From NCBI GenBank assembly GCA_002470645.1, contig DKNE01000004.1, positions 53,889 through 117,888 of the forward strand: a stretch of DNA of 64,000 nucleotides, given 5' to 3'. The notes beneath the pieces were generated by a model that saw only the letters and a program-made list of their open reading frames with translations, made no database searches and was not told where the DNA came from. Positions 44,365 through 56,259 of this stretch are shown here, piece after piece. A program made the position numbers and the translations under genes. The DNA comes from Patescibacteria group bacterium UBA7396 (lineage in GTDB: Bacteria > Patescibacteriota > Gracilibacteria > BD1-5 > UBA6164). The stretch's first letter is position 1, and every line of letters starts with the position of its first letter.

Positions 44365-46207
44365 ACCTCTCATATTTATTTTTAAGTTCATCTAGTGACA
44401 ACTCAAAAATCACTGGTCTTCCATGAGGACAAGTAGAACTATATCAATCTACTGCATCATTTAAAAGCTTATTCATTTCAAAAAGATTAAGTTTATTTCA
44501 AAACTTTATAGCACTTCTACAAGCTGTATATGCATAAATTTTATTTTTTACTTCCTCTAAAGTGTTTGATTTTAAAATATTTCCTTCAGTAATATCTTTT
44601 ATAATTCATAATACTATATCTTTTATATTTTCCTTTTTAATAAAATCAGGAATACTACCAATAGATAAAATATTATTAGATAAAAATTCAATTTCAAATC
44701 ACATTTCCTGGAAAACATCTCTTTTTTCCTCTAAAAATGAGGATTCGCTCGGAGTCAGTTTAATGTTCTCAGGTATCAATAATGTTTGAGAAGTTTTTTT
44801 TGTTTCTTTTTTTACGAGTTTCTCATAGATAATTCTCTCAGCTAATGCATGTTGGTCAAACATTAAAATTTTATCATCTTTTTCAACAATGATATAACTA
44901 TTAAAGGTTTGTCCTACTATTTTTCAAAGTTTCGTGTAATGCAAATCCCCAGTTTCAAAAATATGATCTTGAGAAGATTGAAGTATTGTATCATTATTAC
45001 TCGAAGTATACTCCAAAATATCTTTGGTAAAATAAATAGCATCTGAAATTTTAAATTGATTTGGATTGGAAGAAATATTTTTATATGGCGAGTATGACTT
45101 AAATTTTGTTCCACTTCCAGTATAATATTGCGTTTGTGGTGAAGTTTTTTCTGGATATGCTCAAGTATTTCAAGTATTTTCGCTTATTTCTGAATGAGTA
45201 TTTATAGAATGTATCAAACTAGAACTTTCAAGTTTGTCTAAAATTGCATGATACATACTTCTAAAAATATTATTTTCATTTTCAAAACGTATTTCCTGCT
45301 TTCTTGGATGAACATTGACATCGATAAGGGTTGGATCTATTTGAATATGTAAGACATATCCTGGATAATTTCAATGAGGAATAAATCTATTATAAGCATC
45401 CGTTATTGCCTTAAAAATAAGCGGAGATGAAATAGGTCTATGATTTACAAAAAGATTTTGTCTATTTTTATTTGGAAATGATACCTTTGGCCCTGTTATA
45501 TATCAAGAAATCTCAATTCAGACAGATGAAAAATGTATGTCCAACATATGGTCTATAAAGTCTTCTCCATGAATAAAATATATTCTTGTTTTGAGGTTTT
45601 CTCCTGCATTCATTTTAAAAATCTTTTTTTCATCACTTACAAATTCAAATCAAATTTCTGGATAACTCAAAGACACGCCGTACAAATAATCAAGAATTTT
45701 TGCATATTCCGTTCTATCGGTTTTGAGATAATTAAGTCTTGCTGGAGTATTAAAAAAAAGATCTTGTACTAGAATCTGGGTTCCCACTTCTCAAAAAGTA
45801 GTGCTTATTTTTTTTCAAGAAATATTATCAAAATCGAGCCTATATGCTTCTTTGCTTTCATTTGTTTTGGTAATAATTGAAAACTTAGAAACTGATGAAA
45901 TAGATGATAGAGCTTCTCCACGAAATCCAAAAGTCATAACATGATAGAGATCATCGAGATTTTTTATTTTAGAAGTCGTATACTTATCAATCGCAATAGG
46001 AAGGTCTTCTTGAGAAATTCAACCTCCATTGTCACTTACTGATATAAAACTCTTCCCCCCGTCTTTTATTTCGATTTTTATCGAAGTGGCTCAGGCATCA
46101 ATCGCATTTTCTACTAATTCTTTGACCACAGAAACTGGTCTTTCTACTACTTCTCAAGCAGAAATTTGATTTGCTAAATGCGGATCAAGTGCTATAATTT
46201 TTGACAT
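44363..46207 (-). CDS. mutL: DNA mismatch repair protein MutL
   Basis: A 614-residue MutL. The GHL ATPase motifs are complete: IAAGEVVERP-type (here [26 protein letters not shown]), DNGGGI, TSKI and [11 protein letters not shown]; the first glycine run is partly TGA. A Ser/Asn/Thr-rich linker (about 330-410) joins the C-terminal dimerisation domain, which ends in [11 protein letters not shown]. The Cys-Pro-His-Gly-Arg-Pro motif belongs to the zinc site of MutL proteins with nicking activity. It couples mismatch recognition by MutS to excision. Monocistronic, convergent with the T4SS-like operon. Confidence 0.95.
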
Positions 46208-46369
46208 ACTTTATTTTATGAAATATTAATGAAACTATATTCAAAAAACAAAAAAAGAAAAATAATATTTTATAGAACAAAAAATTTGCAAAAAAAAACT
46301 TTTTTATTATGATATGCGTGATTTTTAAATTATTTTAAAAAATTATTTATACATTAACATAAATTACCT

Positions 46370-46723
46370 ATGTCAAATTTTGATTTAGTAAGTAAAATTC
46401 AAGCACAATTTGTAAAACCAAATATGCCTGATTATAGAACTGGTATGGAAGTAGAAGTATACCAAATTATTAATGAATGAGGGAAATCAAGAGTACAAAG
46501 ATTTAAAGGAATTATTATTAAAACTGCTGGAAAAACTGCATTAGAAAAAACTATTACAGTAAGAAGAAAAGTAGGACCTTTTGGAGTAGAAAAAATATTT
46601 GCTATCCATTCTCCAACTCTTGAAAAAATCGAAATTATTAGACAATTCAAAGTAAGAAGAAGTCAAATTGGTTTTATCAGAGATTTAACTGGAAAAGCAG
46701 CAAGATTAAAAGAAGTAAAATAA
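46370..46723 (+). CDS. rplS: 50S ribosomal protein L19
   Basis: A 117-residue bL19, normal length. Motifs include RTGMEVEVYQI, RVQRFKGIIIK and TVRRKVGPFGVEKIF, with one TGA Gly (EGGKSR loop). It sits at the 30S-50S interface. Monocistronic with a strong terminator, and separated from rpsP/trmD-type partners with which it is often found. Confidence 0.96.
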
Positions 46724-46740
46724 TTTTTACCCTTTGAGTA

Positions 46741-46776
46741 AAAAACTGAAAAATATGTATATTTTTCAGTTTTTTC
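46741..46776 (+). terminator. Strong intrinsic terminator of rplS
   Basis: Long A/T-rich stem AAAACTGAAAAATAT / ATATTTTTCAGTTTT with a two-base centre and a T tail. Confidence 0.87.
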
Positions 46777-46888
46777 TTTTATTTTTTTAAAAATAAATAT
46801 AATAGTTTTATGTTTAAAATTAAATATGTGAAATAAAAACTTTTCATTTTTTAATTTGATTTTTTTAATTTTATAATTATTTACCATA

Positions 46889-48340
46889 ATGAAAGATTTA
46901 AGCCTAATAGAACTTATTGAAAAAATACAATCAAAAGAGACTTCTGCTGAGAAAGTATGGGAATATTTTTTATGAAGAATTGAAAAATATGATAAAAAAA
47001 TTGGTGCATATAATTTTGTAAACAAAAATGGACTCAATACTGATTCTCATCTACCACTAGCAGGAGCCCCTATTGGAGTAAAAGATATTTTTTGTGAAAC
47101 AGGAGTCCCTACTACTTGTTCTTCAAAAATGCTTGAAAATTTTGTTCCACCATATGATGCAACTGTGATAAAAAATCTCAAAGAAGCTTGATTTTCTTCT
47201 CTTTGAAAACTCAATATGGATGAATTTGCAATGGGATCAACTACAGAAAACTCAGCTTTTCAAAATACAGTCAATCCTTGGGGAACGCATAGAATTCCTG
47301 GTGGATCAAGTGGAGGAAGTGCTGCGTGAGTAGCTGCATGACTATGTCCAGCTGCTTTATGAACTGATACGTGAGGAAGTATCAGGCAACCCGCAAGTAT
47401 GTGTAATATCGTATGATTTAAACCAAGTTATGGAAGAAATTCAAGATACTGAGTTATTCCTATGGCTTCGAGTCTGGATTGTCCTGGAACTCTTACCAAA
47501 ACGGTTCGTGATGCTTGAATTTTATATGAAATAATGAATGGAGAAGATGTTTTAGAAAACACTTCTATAGCTGGAAAAGATACTATTAATCCTATTATTT
47601 GGGAGAAAAAAGACTTAAAATGATTAAAGGTAGGGCTTCCTCGTGAATATTTTGAAGAATGAATCGACAAGTGAGTAAAAAATGTTATCTTGGAAGCTGT
47701 GGAAAAAATGAAAGAATTATGAGCTGAAATTATAGATATTTCTCTTCCAATGACTAAATATGCTATTGCAACCTATTATATCATTGTTCCTGCTGAAGTT
47801 TCGACTAACTTAGGAAGATTGGATGGTTTAAGATATGGTTACAGCTCTGAAAAACCTTACACAAATATGAACGATTTTTACCTCCACAATAGAGGGGAAG
47901 GTTTTTGAGAAGAAGCACAAAGAAGAAGTATTTTATGAGCGTACGTATTATCTGCTGGTTTTTATGATTCTTACTATAAAAAAGCATGACAAATAAGAAC
48001 TCTTATAAGAGACGATTTTCAAAAAGCTTTTGAGATTGTTGATGTAATAGTAAGTCCAGTAAGTCCAAATGTAGCTTGGAAAATAGGAGAAAAAATTGAT
48101 GATCCTTTAAAAAATTACCTAGCTGATGCCTATACTATTCCTGCAAGTTTGGCATGATTACCTGGAATTTCTGTTCCCGCATGATTTGCTCAAAGTGAAG
48201 ATGCTGAAAAAGAACTTCTCCCTGTATGACTTCAAATTCTTGCCCCTCAATTTGCCGATCAAAAAGTACTCGAAGTTGCTCATGTATATGAACAAGCAAC
48301 TCAATTTTGAAAGAAAAATCCTCCTTGATTTGAAGATTAA
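46889..48340 (+). CDS. gatA: Aspartyl/glutamyl-tRNA amidotransferase subunit A
   Basis: A 483-residue amidase-signature protein. The Lys-Ser-Ser triad region is visible: GVKDIF (Lys), [15 protein letters not shown] (cis-Ser) and [12 protein letters not shown] (nucleophile Ser). [17 protein letters not shown] and the C-terminal NPPGFED fit GatA rather than a general amidase. It releases ammonia from glutamine for GatB to amidate Glu-tRNA(Gln) or Asp-tRNA(Asn). GatB and GatC are not adjacent in the window. Motif glycines are a mix of GGN and TGA. Confidence 0.93.
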
Positions 48341-48366
48341 AAAGAGTAAAAGCAATTTTTTGCAAA

Positions 48367-48408
48367 AATAAACTTAATATGCTAAAATGATATTAAGTTT
48401 ATTTTTTA
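48367..48408 (+). terminator. Intrinsic terminator of gatA
   Basis: Perfect 14-bp stem AATAAACTTAATAT / ATATTAAGTTTATT, nine-base loop, T6 tail. It ends 11 bases before the next ATG. Confidence 0.87.
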
Positions 48409-48418
48409 ATATATTTTT

Positions 48419-49003
48419 ATGGGAAATCCTGAAAAACAAGATCAAAATCCAGAAAAAGAAAAGTTTGAACAAGCCTTTAGCGAAGAACTTAAAAACTGAT
48501 GAGATAATATTGATAAAAAATCTTTTTGAGACATCATTTCTGGAACAACATTTGATAAGTGATTATCAAAAGAAGAAAATTTTAAAAATGCTTTTGATTG
48601 AAAAGTAGATGCTATGATTCAAGCAAATTTAAAAAATATTCCTAATGATAAAAAAGAGGAATTAAAAAACCTTCAAAAACAAACAAATAATTGAAAAAAT
48701 ATACCTGAATTACTAGAAAGTTTTAAGCAAATAAAAGAACTATTTGCCACGAGACATGCAGAATCAAAAAAATCAGAATCAGATATTCAAAAAGAAAATA
48801 GACAAAAAGAAGACCAAAAAAGACAAGAAAAATCCCAAGAATTTTTAGATGAGTTAAAAACAAGTATTTCTGAAAATGCTAAAAAAGAAGAATTAAAAAG
48901 AGGCGAGTTAAAAAAGCAACTTGCTGAAAATTGAGAATATATAGAACAAGAAAAAGCAAGTGCCGAGTGAGTTCTTGATTGATTTCCTGATTCACAAGCT
49001 TAA
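48419..49003 (+). CDS. Hypothetical charged coiled-coil protein
   Basis: A 194-residue soluble, very Lys/Glu-rich protein. A helical N-terminal half with scattered TGA glycines leads into a long coiled coil (about 110-175), ending GVLDGFPDSQA. No signal peptide, membrane helix or known domain. Compositional style resembles parts of the accessory proteins at 27233-36467, but no aligned motif was found. It has its own unit between two terminators, convergent with comEC. Confidence 0.65.
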
Positions 49004-49027
49004 AATCCTATTTTATAGGATTTTTTT
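49002..49027. terminator. Bidirectional intrinsic terminator
   Basis: Stem AAAATCCTA / TAGGATTTT with an A/T loop. The stop codons of the coiled-coil gene and of comEC fall inside it. Confidence 0.82.
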
Positions 49028-50489
49028 CTTGCCAAAAATATAAAATCAAAAAAATAAGGATTCAAAACATAAGTATTTCCAAATATACTCCATATGCTCA
49101 AAAATCTACTTTATAAATTCAAAAATCTAAGCTTCAAAAAAAGCTTGCAATAAAAACAACATATTTCAAGAAAAAATAATTAATAAATCAAAAAATAAAT
49201 CACAAAGTAGAAGAAAAAATTTGTCAGATAATACTTAAAAATCCAAATAGCATAGCAAAAGGAATAATTCATCAAACAAGCATATTAGTAAGAGGCGCAA
49301 AAATACTTACTTGTCAAAAAGTAAATAACATGATAGGTAATGTGGTGGTTAAAGCTGACATTGTCAAAATAAAACTCTCCTTTATTGCAAAAAAACGAGG
49401 CAAAAAATAAAAAACTTTTGTCCAAAATTCTTGAAAATATAAAAGTCCAAAAACAGCCAAAAAACTCAAATGAAATGATGTATCATAATTTAAATATAAT
49501 GGATTATATAAAACCATAATAAATGCGGTAAATAGGAGAATAGACAAACTATCTCATTTTCTTCCAGAAATTAAAATAAAATATCATATAAGTCCCATAA
49601 TTCAAGCCCTGACAACCGGGACATTATCTCATACCAATAAAACAAAAAATATAACAGAAATACATATAATTATCGTTCTTATAAAAATAGGAAAAACTTG
49701 AAATAAAAATCATAAAAATACGATAATAATTGTTATATTAAAGCCACTTACTGCTACTAAATGCGTCAATCATGAATTATTAAAATTTTGACTTAAATCT
49801 TCTGGCATATCTTCACGAGCTCAAATTAAAATTCAAGCGAGAAAAATAGCTTCATTTTTTGGATACATATTATAGACAATTTCTAACATTTTTTCTCTTA
49901 TGTCTATAATAAATTGTCTCCATTCTGAAATATGAATTTTATCAATTATTTCGACATTATTCACAAAAGATTGAAAAAATATATTCTTTGATTGAAGAAA
50001 TTTTTGATAATCAAAAGAGTCTGAAAAATTGTCTATTTTGATAATTTTTCATTGAAAGGTAATAATATCTCCTATTTCCAAAACATAATTATTTGGATAA
50101 TATATGAGTCCATCTATGCCATATAATGAGACTCCATCTACAGAATATGTATGAATAATATAAGAATATGAATGTGCTGATTTTTTATATAATTGCTTTA
50201 CTTCAGCAATTATCGTACTATTTTGTTCATAAAATTTTTCAATAAATATTTCTTTATTCCCTATAAAATAATTATTTACTCCAGAATAAAATATTCAAAA
50301 AGTAAATCAAAGAGCGATAATAAACAAAAAAAGATGATATTTTTTCATATAACAAAGAAATATGGATAATATCATCATCACGATACTCAAAACAGAAACA
50401 ATAAGTGAAAAATAAAACACTATATTTCCCAAAAAAACTCAAACAAAAAATGATATTAAAAAAAATATAAAAACTCTATTTTTAAGCAT
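49008..50489 (-). CDS. comEC: ComEC/Rec2-type DNA uptake channel
   Basis: A 493-residue membrane protein. Three or so N-terminal helices are followed by an extracellular OB-like domain (about 60-170), then the Competence domain with its signature AREDMPEDLSQNF(N)NSGLTHLVAVSGFNI and about seven further helices. Length equals ComEC without the C-terminal metallo-beta-lactamase domain. It carries single-stranded DNA across the membrane during natural transformation. CPR bacteria commonly keep comEC as a nucleotide or DNA uptake route. The Lgt-like gene lies directly upstream with one base between the genes. Confidence 0.88.
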
Positions 50490-50490
50490 A

Positions 50491-51276
50491 TTAGTGAATT
50501 ATTTCAGCAGATTTAGGAGTTTTATATATTCTATAGAGCCCATAAATACCAATTATAATAAGAGCAATTGCTCAAATTTGATTAAAATTTATTCATAACT
50601 CTATTTTAAAAAAATCATACTTTCCATTAAAATTTTCAAAAATCATAAAAATAGCTCCTATTAAAATAAGCCCCGTATATCAAATAATTCATCTTACCGA
50701 AACAAACATAGCTAACATATAAAGCACCGAAAATAATACAAAAAATACAAGCGAATATATAATAGCTAAAGGAAATACTGGAACTTCATAAGGAACTGGA
50801 GAAAATGGGTTTGTATAGAGTACCTCTATTCCATAGTTTGTTTCCTTTCCATATATTTGTCCTCCAAAAAATGCTCAAATATATCATACTATAGATGCAA
50901 ATAAAAAAGATAACACAGAAACATCAACGTATTTTCAACTCCTAAGATTATGAACTATAACAGAAATATATAGTACAAGAAAAAATCAAAAAAGTGCTCA
51001 AATAAGAGAAAAATTATAATCATTCATAAAGAAAAACTCTACTGGGTCTTTCATATATTTAAAATCTCCCCACCTACTGATAACATAAAATACTCTAGAA
51101 AAGAAAAAAATAGACACAAAGTACCATAATATCCTATTAAAGAAAAATGTATCATTAATTCCAAATCTATGACTTAATCTTCTAAGCATCCATAAAAAAA
51201 GAAAAAAACAAATCGTCAATGAAAGTCAAAAAGTATAAATGTAAAATCATGAAAATAATTCAAAAATAGGATACAT
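50491..51276 (-). CDS. Divergent Lgt-like (prolipoprotein diacylglyceryl transferase) membrane protein
   Basis: A 261-residue protein with about seven membrane helices and the general Lgt layout: a segment FSLIGALFGFF where Lgt has HGGLIG, and FFGGQIYGKETNYGIEV where Lgt has GNFINGE.(Y/W)GRPT..PWG. The catalytic-site His of the HGG motif (here Asn-Phe-Ser) and the preceding Arg of GR.GNF are not present. So either this is a diverged Lgt with altered chemistry or a relative with another role. In Lgt the enzyme moves diacylglycerol from phosphatidylglycerol to a lipobox Cys. Directly followed by comEC. Confidence 0.6.
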
Positions 51277-51360
51277 ATATAATTTATAATAGTAAAATAT
51301 GGAGTAGATTTTAAGATTATAAGAAAAAAAGTCAAACTTTAATTATTTGACCTTTTTTTC

Positions 51361-52884
51361 TTATTTTGCATATTCAATAACTCTCATTTCTCTGATGAGA
51401 TTTACTTTTACTTCTCAAGGATAGTTGAGTTTTGATTCAATATCAAGCGCAATATTTCTTGCCATTTCATGAGCATCAAAATCTGAAACAGTATCAGAAT
51501 CTACAAATACTCTTACTTCTCTTCATGCACTAATTGCATATGCTTTCGTAACTCATGAAAAACTTCAAACTAAAGCCTCCATTTCTTTTACTCTTTTTAC
51601 ATATTGCTCTATAGATTCTCTTCTTGCTCAAGGTCTTACTGAACTAATAGCATCGGCCATTTGAACAATAGCTGCATAAATAGTAAGCCCTGTTGGTTCA
51701 TTATGATGATTTTCAATCATATCGATAACATCTTCTGAAAGTCCATATTTTCTTCCAACTTTTGCTCAAATTTCAGGATGAGTACCCTCAATATCGTGAT
51801 CAAGAGCTTTTCCTATATCATGAAGTAATCCTCATTTTTTAGCTAAAATTGGGTCTAACTTTAAATCTTTCGCTATACTTTCAGCAATATATGCTACTTC
51901 TGTAGAATGTTTTAAAATATTTTGTCCATAACTAGTTCTAAATCTCAGTTTTCATACTAAAGGGATCATTTCTTCAGGAATTCCAGTAATATTCAGTTCA
52001 TCAAGCGTCTTTTTACCAATATCTTTCAATAAAGATTCTGCTTCATCAGTAGTAATTTGAACAATTTCCTCAATTCTTGCTGGTTGAATTCTTCCATCAT
52101 CTAAAAGTTTTTCAAGAGATTTTTTAGCAATATATCTTTTAAACAAGTCAAATGCTGAAATAAATACAGTATCTGGCGTATCATCAATAATAAGCGCAAC
52201 TCCTGTTGCTCTTTCAAAAGCCACAATATTTCTTCATTCTTTTCCGATAAGCTTTCATTTTAAATCATCATTTGGAAGAGGAATAAGTGTTGTTGTAACT
52301 TCACTTGTTACATCTCAAGCATATTGTTGAATAGATTTTATAATCACTTCACGAGCAATTTCATTTTTTCTTTCATCAATAGATTTTTTATATTTTTCTA
52401 TTTGAGTAATAGAATCTTTTTGATATTTTTCAGCAACTTGTTGTAACAATAATTCACGAGCTTCTTCTTGTGATAATTTAGCCATTTGAGAAAGTTTTTC
52501 TCAAAGTTCATCTTCTTTTTTAGCTAAGTCCTCATATTTTATCTTTAATTTTTCTTCTCTATCTAAAATAGATTCTTGTTTTTTACCAATTTCTTCAAGT
52601 TTCATTTCCAATTTTTCCTCTTTTTCTAAAAGTCTTTCTTCTAATTTTTCTGCTTTTTTCATAAGCTCTGAAGATTCTTGTCTTGCTTTATTAATAGCAA
52701 CATCAGATTCTTGTTTAGCCTTTTTCAATATTTCTTCTTTCTTTAACTCAGCAGATTTTATAATTTCTTGGGCCTCCTTTGCAGCTCCACTTATTTTTTT
52801 TGATTCAAGTAATTTTGAAACCAAAAACATAATAACTCCTCAAACTATGAGTCAAGCTATTCAGGTTATTAAATAATAATACAT
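51361..52884 (-). CDS. rny: Ribonuclease Y
   Basis: A 507-residue RNase Y of usual length. N-terminal membrane anchor (residues 1-24, glycine-rich, several TGA), a long coiled coil (about 28-180), a KH domain with LIGKEGRNIVAFE, and the HD catalytic domain with HDIGKALDHDIEGTH (His355-Asp356). The C-terminus is the conserved NLIREMRVIEYAK. It starts mRNA decay at the membrane. The Met at 52884 was chosen because it gives the full anchor; an internal Met in the anchor would truncate it. About 280 untranslated bases lie upstream. Confidence 0.95.
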
Positions 52885-53163
52885 ATTTTTTGAAAATAAT
52901 AAATAAAATAGTTTCCACTATTAAAAGAATACACATAAAAATAAATAGAAAAATGATTTCTTTAAAAAGAGATTTTAATGAAGTATTTTCAATAAAACTT
53001 TATTATTGAAAAGTAATAATTTTTAAAATATTTGAAAATTTATTTTTTATTCTTTTAATTTTTGTTAATTCATTCTTGTTTAACATCTTTCAGGAACAGC
53101 TTTTTGTTTTTTAAAGCTATACTTATATTACAAAAATAGTGAAAAAGTCAAATAAAAACAAAA
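52885..53163. other. Long leader/intergenic region upstream of rny
   Basis: No convincing gene. It contains a 10-bp inverted repeat, TTTTCAATAA (52986-52995) and TTATTGAAAA (53003-53012), without a T tail, and a smaller AGCTTT / AAAGCT hairpin near 53099-53119. A 27-codon minus-strand frame (53003-53086, MLNKNELTKIKRIKN...) has no clear ribosome site and is not called. These hairpins would be in the rny 5' leader and might affect its expression. Confidence 0.4.
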
Positions 53164-53196
53164 AAAAGCTTACTTGTATTGCAAGTAAGCTTTTAT
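53164..53196 (-). terminator. Intrinsic terminator of fusA
   Basis: A 13-bp stem AAAAGCTTACTTG / CAAGTAAGCTTTT with a five-base loop and a T-tract on the minus strand. Confidence 0.87.
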
Positions 53197-53204
53197 ATTT
53201 TCTA

Positions 53205-55346
53205 CTAATCTTCGTCTTCTTCAAGTTTGAATCCTCTTTCTTCTCTAATTTTAGTAGCAACGTTTGCTGGAACTTCGTCATAATGATGGAATTCCATAGC
53301 ATACGTAGCTCTTCATTGTGAAGCAGATCTTAATTCAGTTGAATAACCAAACATTTCAGATAATGGAATATATGCAGTAATAACTTTTGCTAAACCTCTT
53401 TGTCCCATTTCTTCAATTCTTCCTCTTTTTGAATTTACTTGACCAAGAACATCTCCCATATATTCTTCAGGGGTATTAATTTCAACTTTCATTATTGGTT
53501 CAAGTAATACAGGTTGTGCTTTTTTACAAGCAATTCTAAATGCTTTTGATGCAGCAATTTTAAATGCAAGTTCAGAAGAATCAACATCATGGTAAGAACC
53601 AAATGTTAAGGTAGCTTTTACATCAACCATTGGGTATCCTGCTAAAATTCATCTTCCATAAGCTTCATTTAATCATTTTTCAACTCCAGGAATATATTCT
53701 TTTGGAATAGTTCCTCAAACAACTTTATTTACGAATTTATTTACTAATTTAATTCCATCTTTATCATCAGCTTCAGCTTCTTTATATGGTTCAAAAGTAA
53801 TAACAACATGCCCATATTGACCTCTACCTCATGATTGTTTTGAATATTTACATTCAGCATCAACTACAACATTTCTAATCGTTTCTCTATAGGCAACTTG
53901 AGGAGCACCAACATTACATTCAACTTTAAATTCTCTTTTCATTCTATCAACAATGATATCTAAGTGAAGTTCTCCCATTCAAGCGATGATAGTTTGATTT
54001 GTTTCAGGGTTAGAAGAAACTCTAAATGATGGGTCTTCTTCAGCTAATTTATTAAGAGCCATACCCATTTTTTCTTGATCCGCTTTTGTTTTTGGTTCCA
54101 CAGAAATATGAATTACTGGTTCTGGGAATTCCATAGATTCAACTAAAAATTTATCATTCATATCACAAAGAGTGTCTCCAGTTTTTGTATCTTTTAAACC
54201 AATAACAGCACCAATATGTCCTGATCTAATTTCTTCAATTTCAATTCTCTCATTTGAGTGCATTTGTAAAAGTCTTCCTACTCTTTCTTTTTCTCCAGAA
54301 ACTGGATTAAAAACATAAGAACCTGCTTTTAGAGTTCCTGAATAAACTCTTACATAAGTAATTCTTCAAACAAATGGGTCAGTAGCAATTTTAAATGCTA
54401 ATGCTCCAAGTGATGAATTATCAGCCATAGGAATTTTTCTAATTTCTTCTTTATTATCTGGATTCATAGCATCAACCATTCATCCATTTACATCAATTGG
54501 GCTTGGTAAGTAATCACAAGCTGCATCAATAACTAATTGTACTCATTTATTTTGTAATGCAGTACCACAAGTAACTGGGTAAAGAGTATTAGCAACTACT
54601 CATTTTCTTAGCCCTTTTTTAATTTCCTCTACTGATAATTCTCATTCAGCAAAATATTTTTCCATAAGAGCATCGTCTTGTTCCGCTACTTTTTCCATAA
54701 GTTCAAGTCTCATTGATTCAGCTTTTTCTTTTACATCAGCTGGGATTTCAATTTCAACAATTTTTTCTCCATGATCCCCTTCAAATGTAAATGCTTTCAT
54801 TTGAACTAAATCAACAACTCCATAGAAATCATTCTCTATTCCTAAAGGTAATTGAATAGGAACCACTTTATTTCCTGCTAATTTCTTTTTAATAGATTCA
54901 ACTGTCATGAAAAAATCTCATCCTGTTTTATCCATTTTGTTTACGAATGCAATTCTTGCAACTCCGTATTTATCAGCTTGTTTCCAAACTGTTTCTGATT
55001 GAGGCTCTACTCATTGAGAAGCATCAAATACAGCAATACCTCCATCAAGTACTCTTAGAGATCTTTCAACCTCAATAGTAAAGTCAACGTGACCTGGGGT
55101 ATCAATAAGATTGATTTGTTTATCTTTCCAAAATGCTGTAGTAGCAGCTGAAGTAATAGTAATCCCTCTTTCTTTTTCTTGTTCCATCCAGTCCATTGTT
55201 CCTTCTCAATCATGAGTTTCACCGATTTTATGAATTCTACCAGTATAGAATAATATTCTTTCTGAAGTAGTAGTTTTACCCGCATCAATATGAGCAAAAA
55301 TTCATATATTTCTAACCTTATCTAAAGGTGCTGGTCCTTGTGCCAT
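53205..55346 (-). CDS. fusA: Elongation factor G
   Basis: A 713-residue EF-G. GTPase motifs: AHIDAGKTT (P-loop), DTPGHVDF (G3), NKMDKTG (G4). All five domains are present; the C-terminus carries an acidic tail (EEDED). It drives ribosomal translocation. TGA codes the glycine of NIGIFAHI and several others, but most are GGN, as in tuf. Not next to tuf here, so the str operon is broken up. Ended by a strong terminator. Confidence 0.97.
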
Positions 55347-55439
55347 ATATAATTCTTAATAACTAAATAATAAACTATTTTAAAAATAGACTGATAGATT
55401 TTATACAATACTTACTATAAGTCAAAATTTTTTTATTTT

Positions 55440-56162
55440 TTAAACAAAACTATTTTTTTCTACAATTTTAAGCTCTGAGTCTATAAATTCATAAAGTTTT
55501 GCTGGACGATTTGTAGAAGTATCAAATTCTCAAGTTTCACTTAAAATTTTAAGTGAAAAAATTTTCTTTTGAAAATTTCTTTTATCATAGATTTTTCACA
55601 TAATAATTTCATACATATACTGTAATTGCGACATTTTAAACTTTCCAGGAAGTATCTCTTTTACGATATTTGTATATTCTAATTTCCACTCAAGTCTTTG
55701 TTTTGCATATTGAATAATTTCAAAATGATCCGTACCTATTTTTTTATCTTTAAATCATATATTAAATGGAGTAATATCTTTGTATTTTAAAATCGCAACT
55801 TTTGTAAAATCTATACTTTTAAAAAAATTATCCATAGAAACTAATGCAAAATAACTTATCGATAAAGTATGTGCTCTTTTATCTCTTCAAGGATTTCAAA
55901 AAGTATATAATTGTTCCTTGTATACTCAAGTAATTCCTGTTTTTCTTTTTAAAATATCATCAAAATTTTCCTCTAATGAATATCCTTTAGCAACTATTCA
56001 ACCTGGTAATATATAATTTTTTTCTCCTTCTTCTTCTTGTTTTAATAAAACAACACAAAGCTCATTTTGATATAAAGTAAAAATTACAACATCAATAGCA
56101 GGAATAGGTATAGTAAGTTCCGGCGACCAAATATTAAATTGTTTTTCCTCAGGAATAAGCAT
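55440..56162 (-). CDS. nrtR: NrtR, Nudix-derived regulator of NAD biosynthesis
   Basis: A 240-residue protein. The N-terminal half is a Nudix fold (LTIPIPAIDVVIFTLYQNELCVVLLKQ...) whose Nudix box is degenerate: after LPGGIVAKGYSLEEN it reads DDILKRKTGI and lacks the catalytic EE pair. The C-terminal half is a winged helix with FKMSQLQYMYEIIMG and KRNFQKKI, the NrtR-type DNA-binding part. NrtR represses NAD genes and is released by ADP-ribose. It sits directly downstream of a full NAD salvage set on the same strand. A palindrome, AGTAAATATTACA, lies just upstream of its start, matching sites ahead of pncA. Confidence 0.88.
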
Positions 56163-56174
56163 ATATTATATAAT

Positions 56175-56190
56175 AGTAAATATTACACTT
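56175..56190. promoter_or_regulatory. Putative NrtR operator upstream of nrtR
   Basis: AGTAAATATTACACTT; on the minus strand it directly follows a TATAAT -10-like sequence. It matches 12 of 13 core positions of the palindrome at 61406. Confidence 0.55.
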
Positions 56191-56259
56191 ATTATAACTG
56201 AATTCTTTTTATTGCAAGAAAAAATCTTTATTTTTAACAAAAATAAAAAACAAATTTAT

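Noticed and set aside
48126..48371. Overlapping frames on both strands at the 3' end of gatA
   Set aside because: All fall within gatA, whose motifs and TAA at 48338 are clear when TGA is Gly.
53003..53086. 27-codon minus-strand frame upstream of rny
   Set aside because: Very short, no good ribosome-binding site, and it contains half of an inverted repeat; probably untranslated leader.
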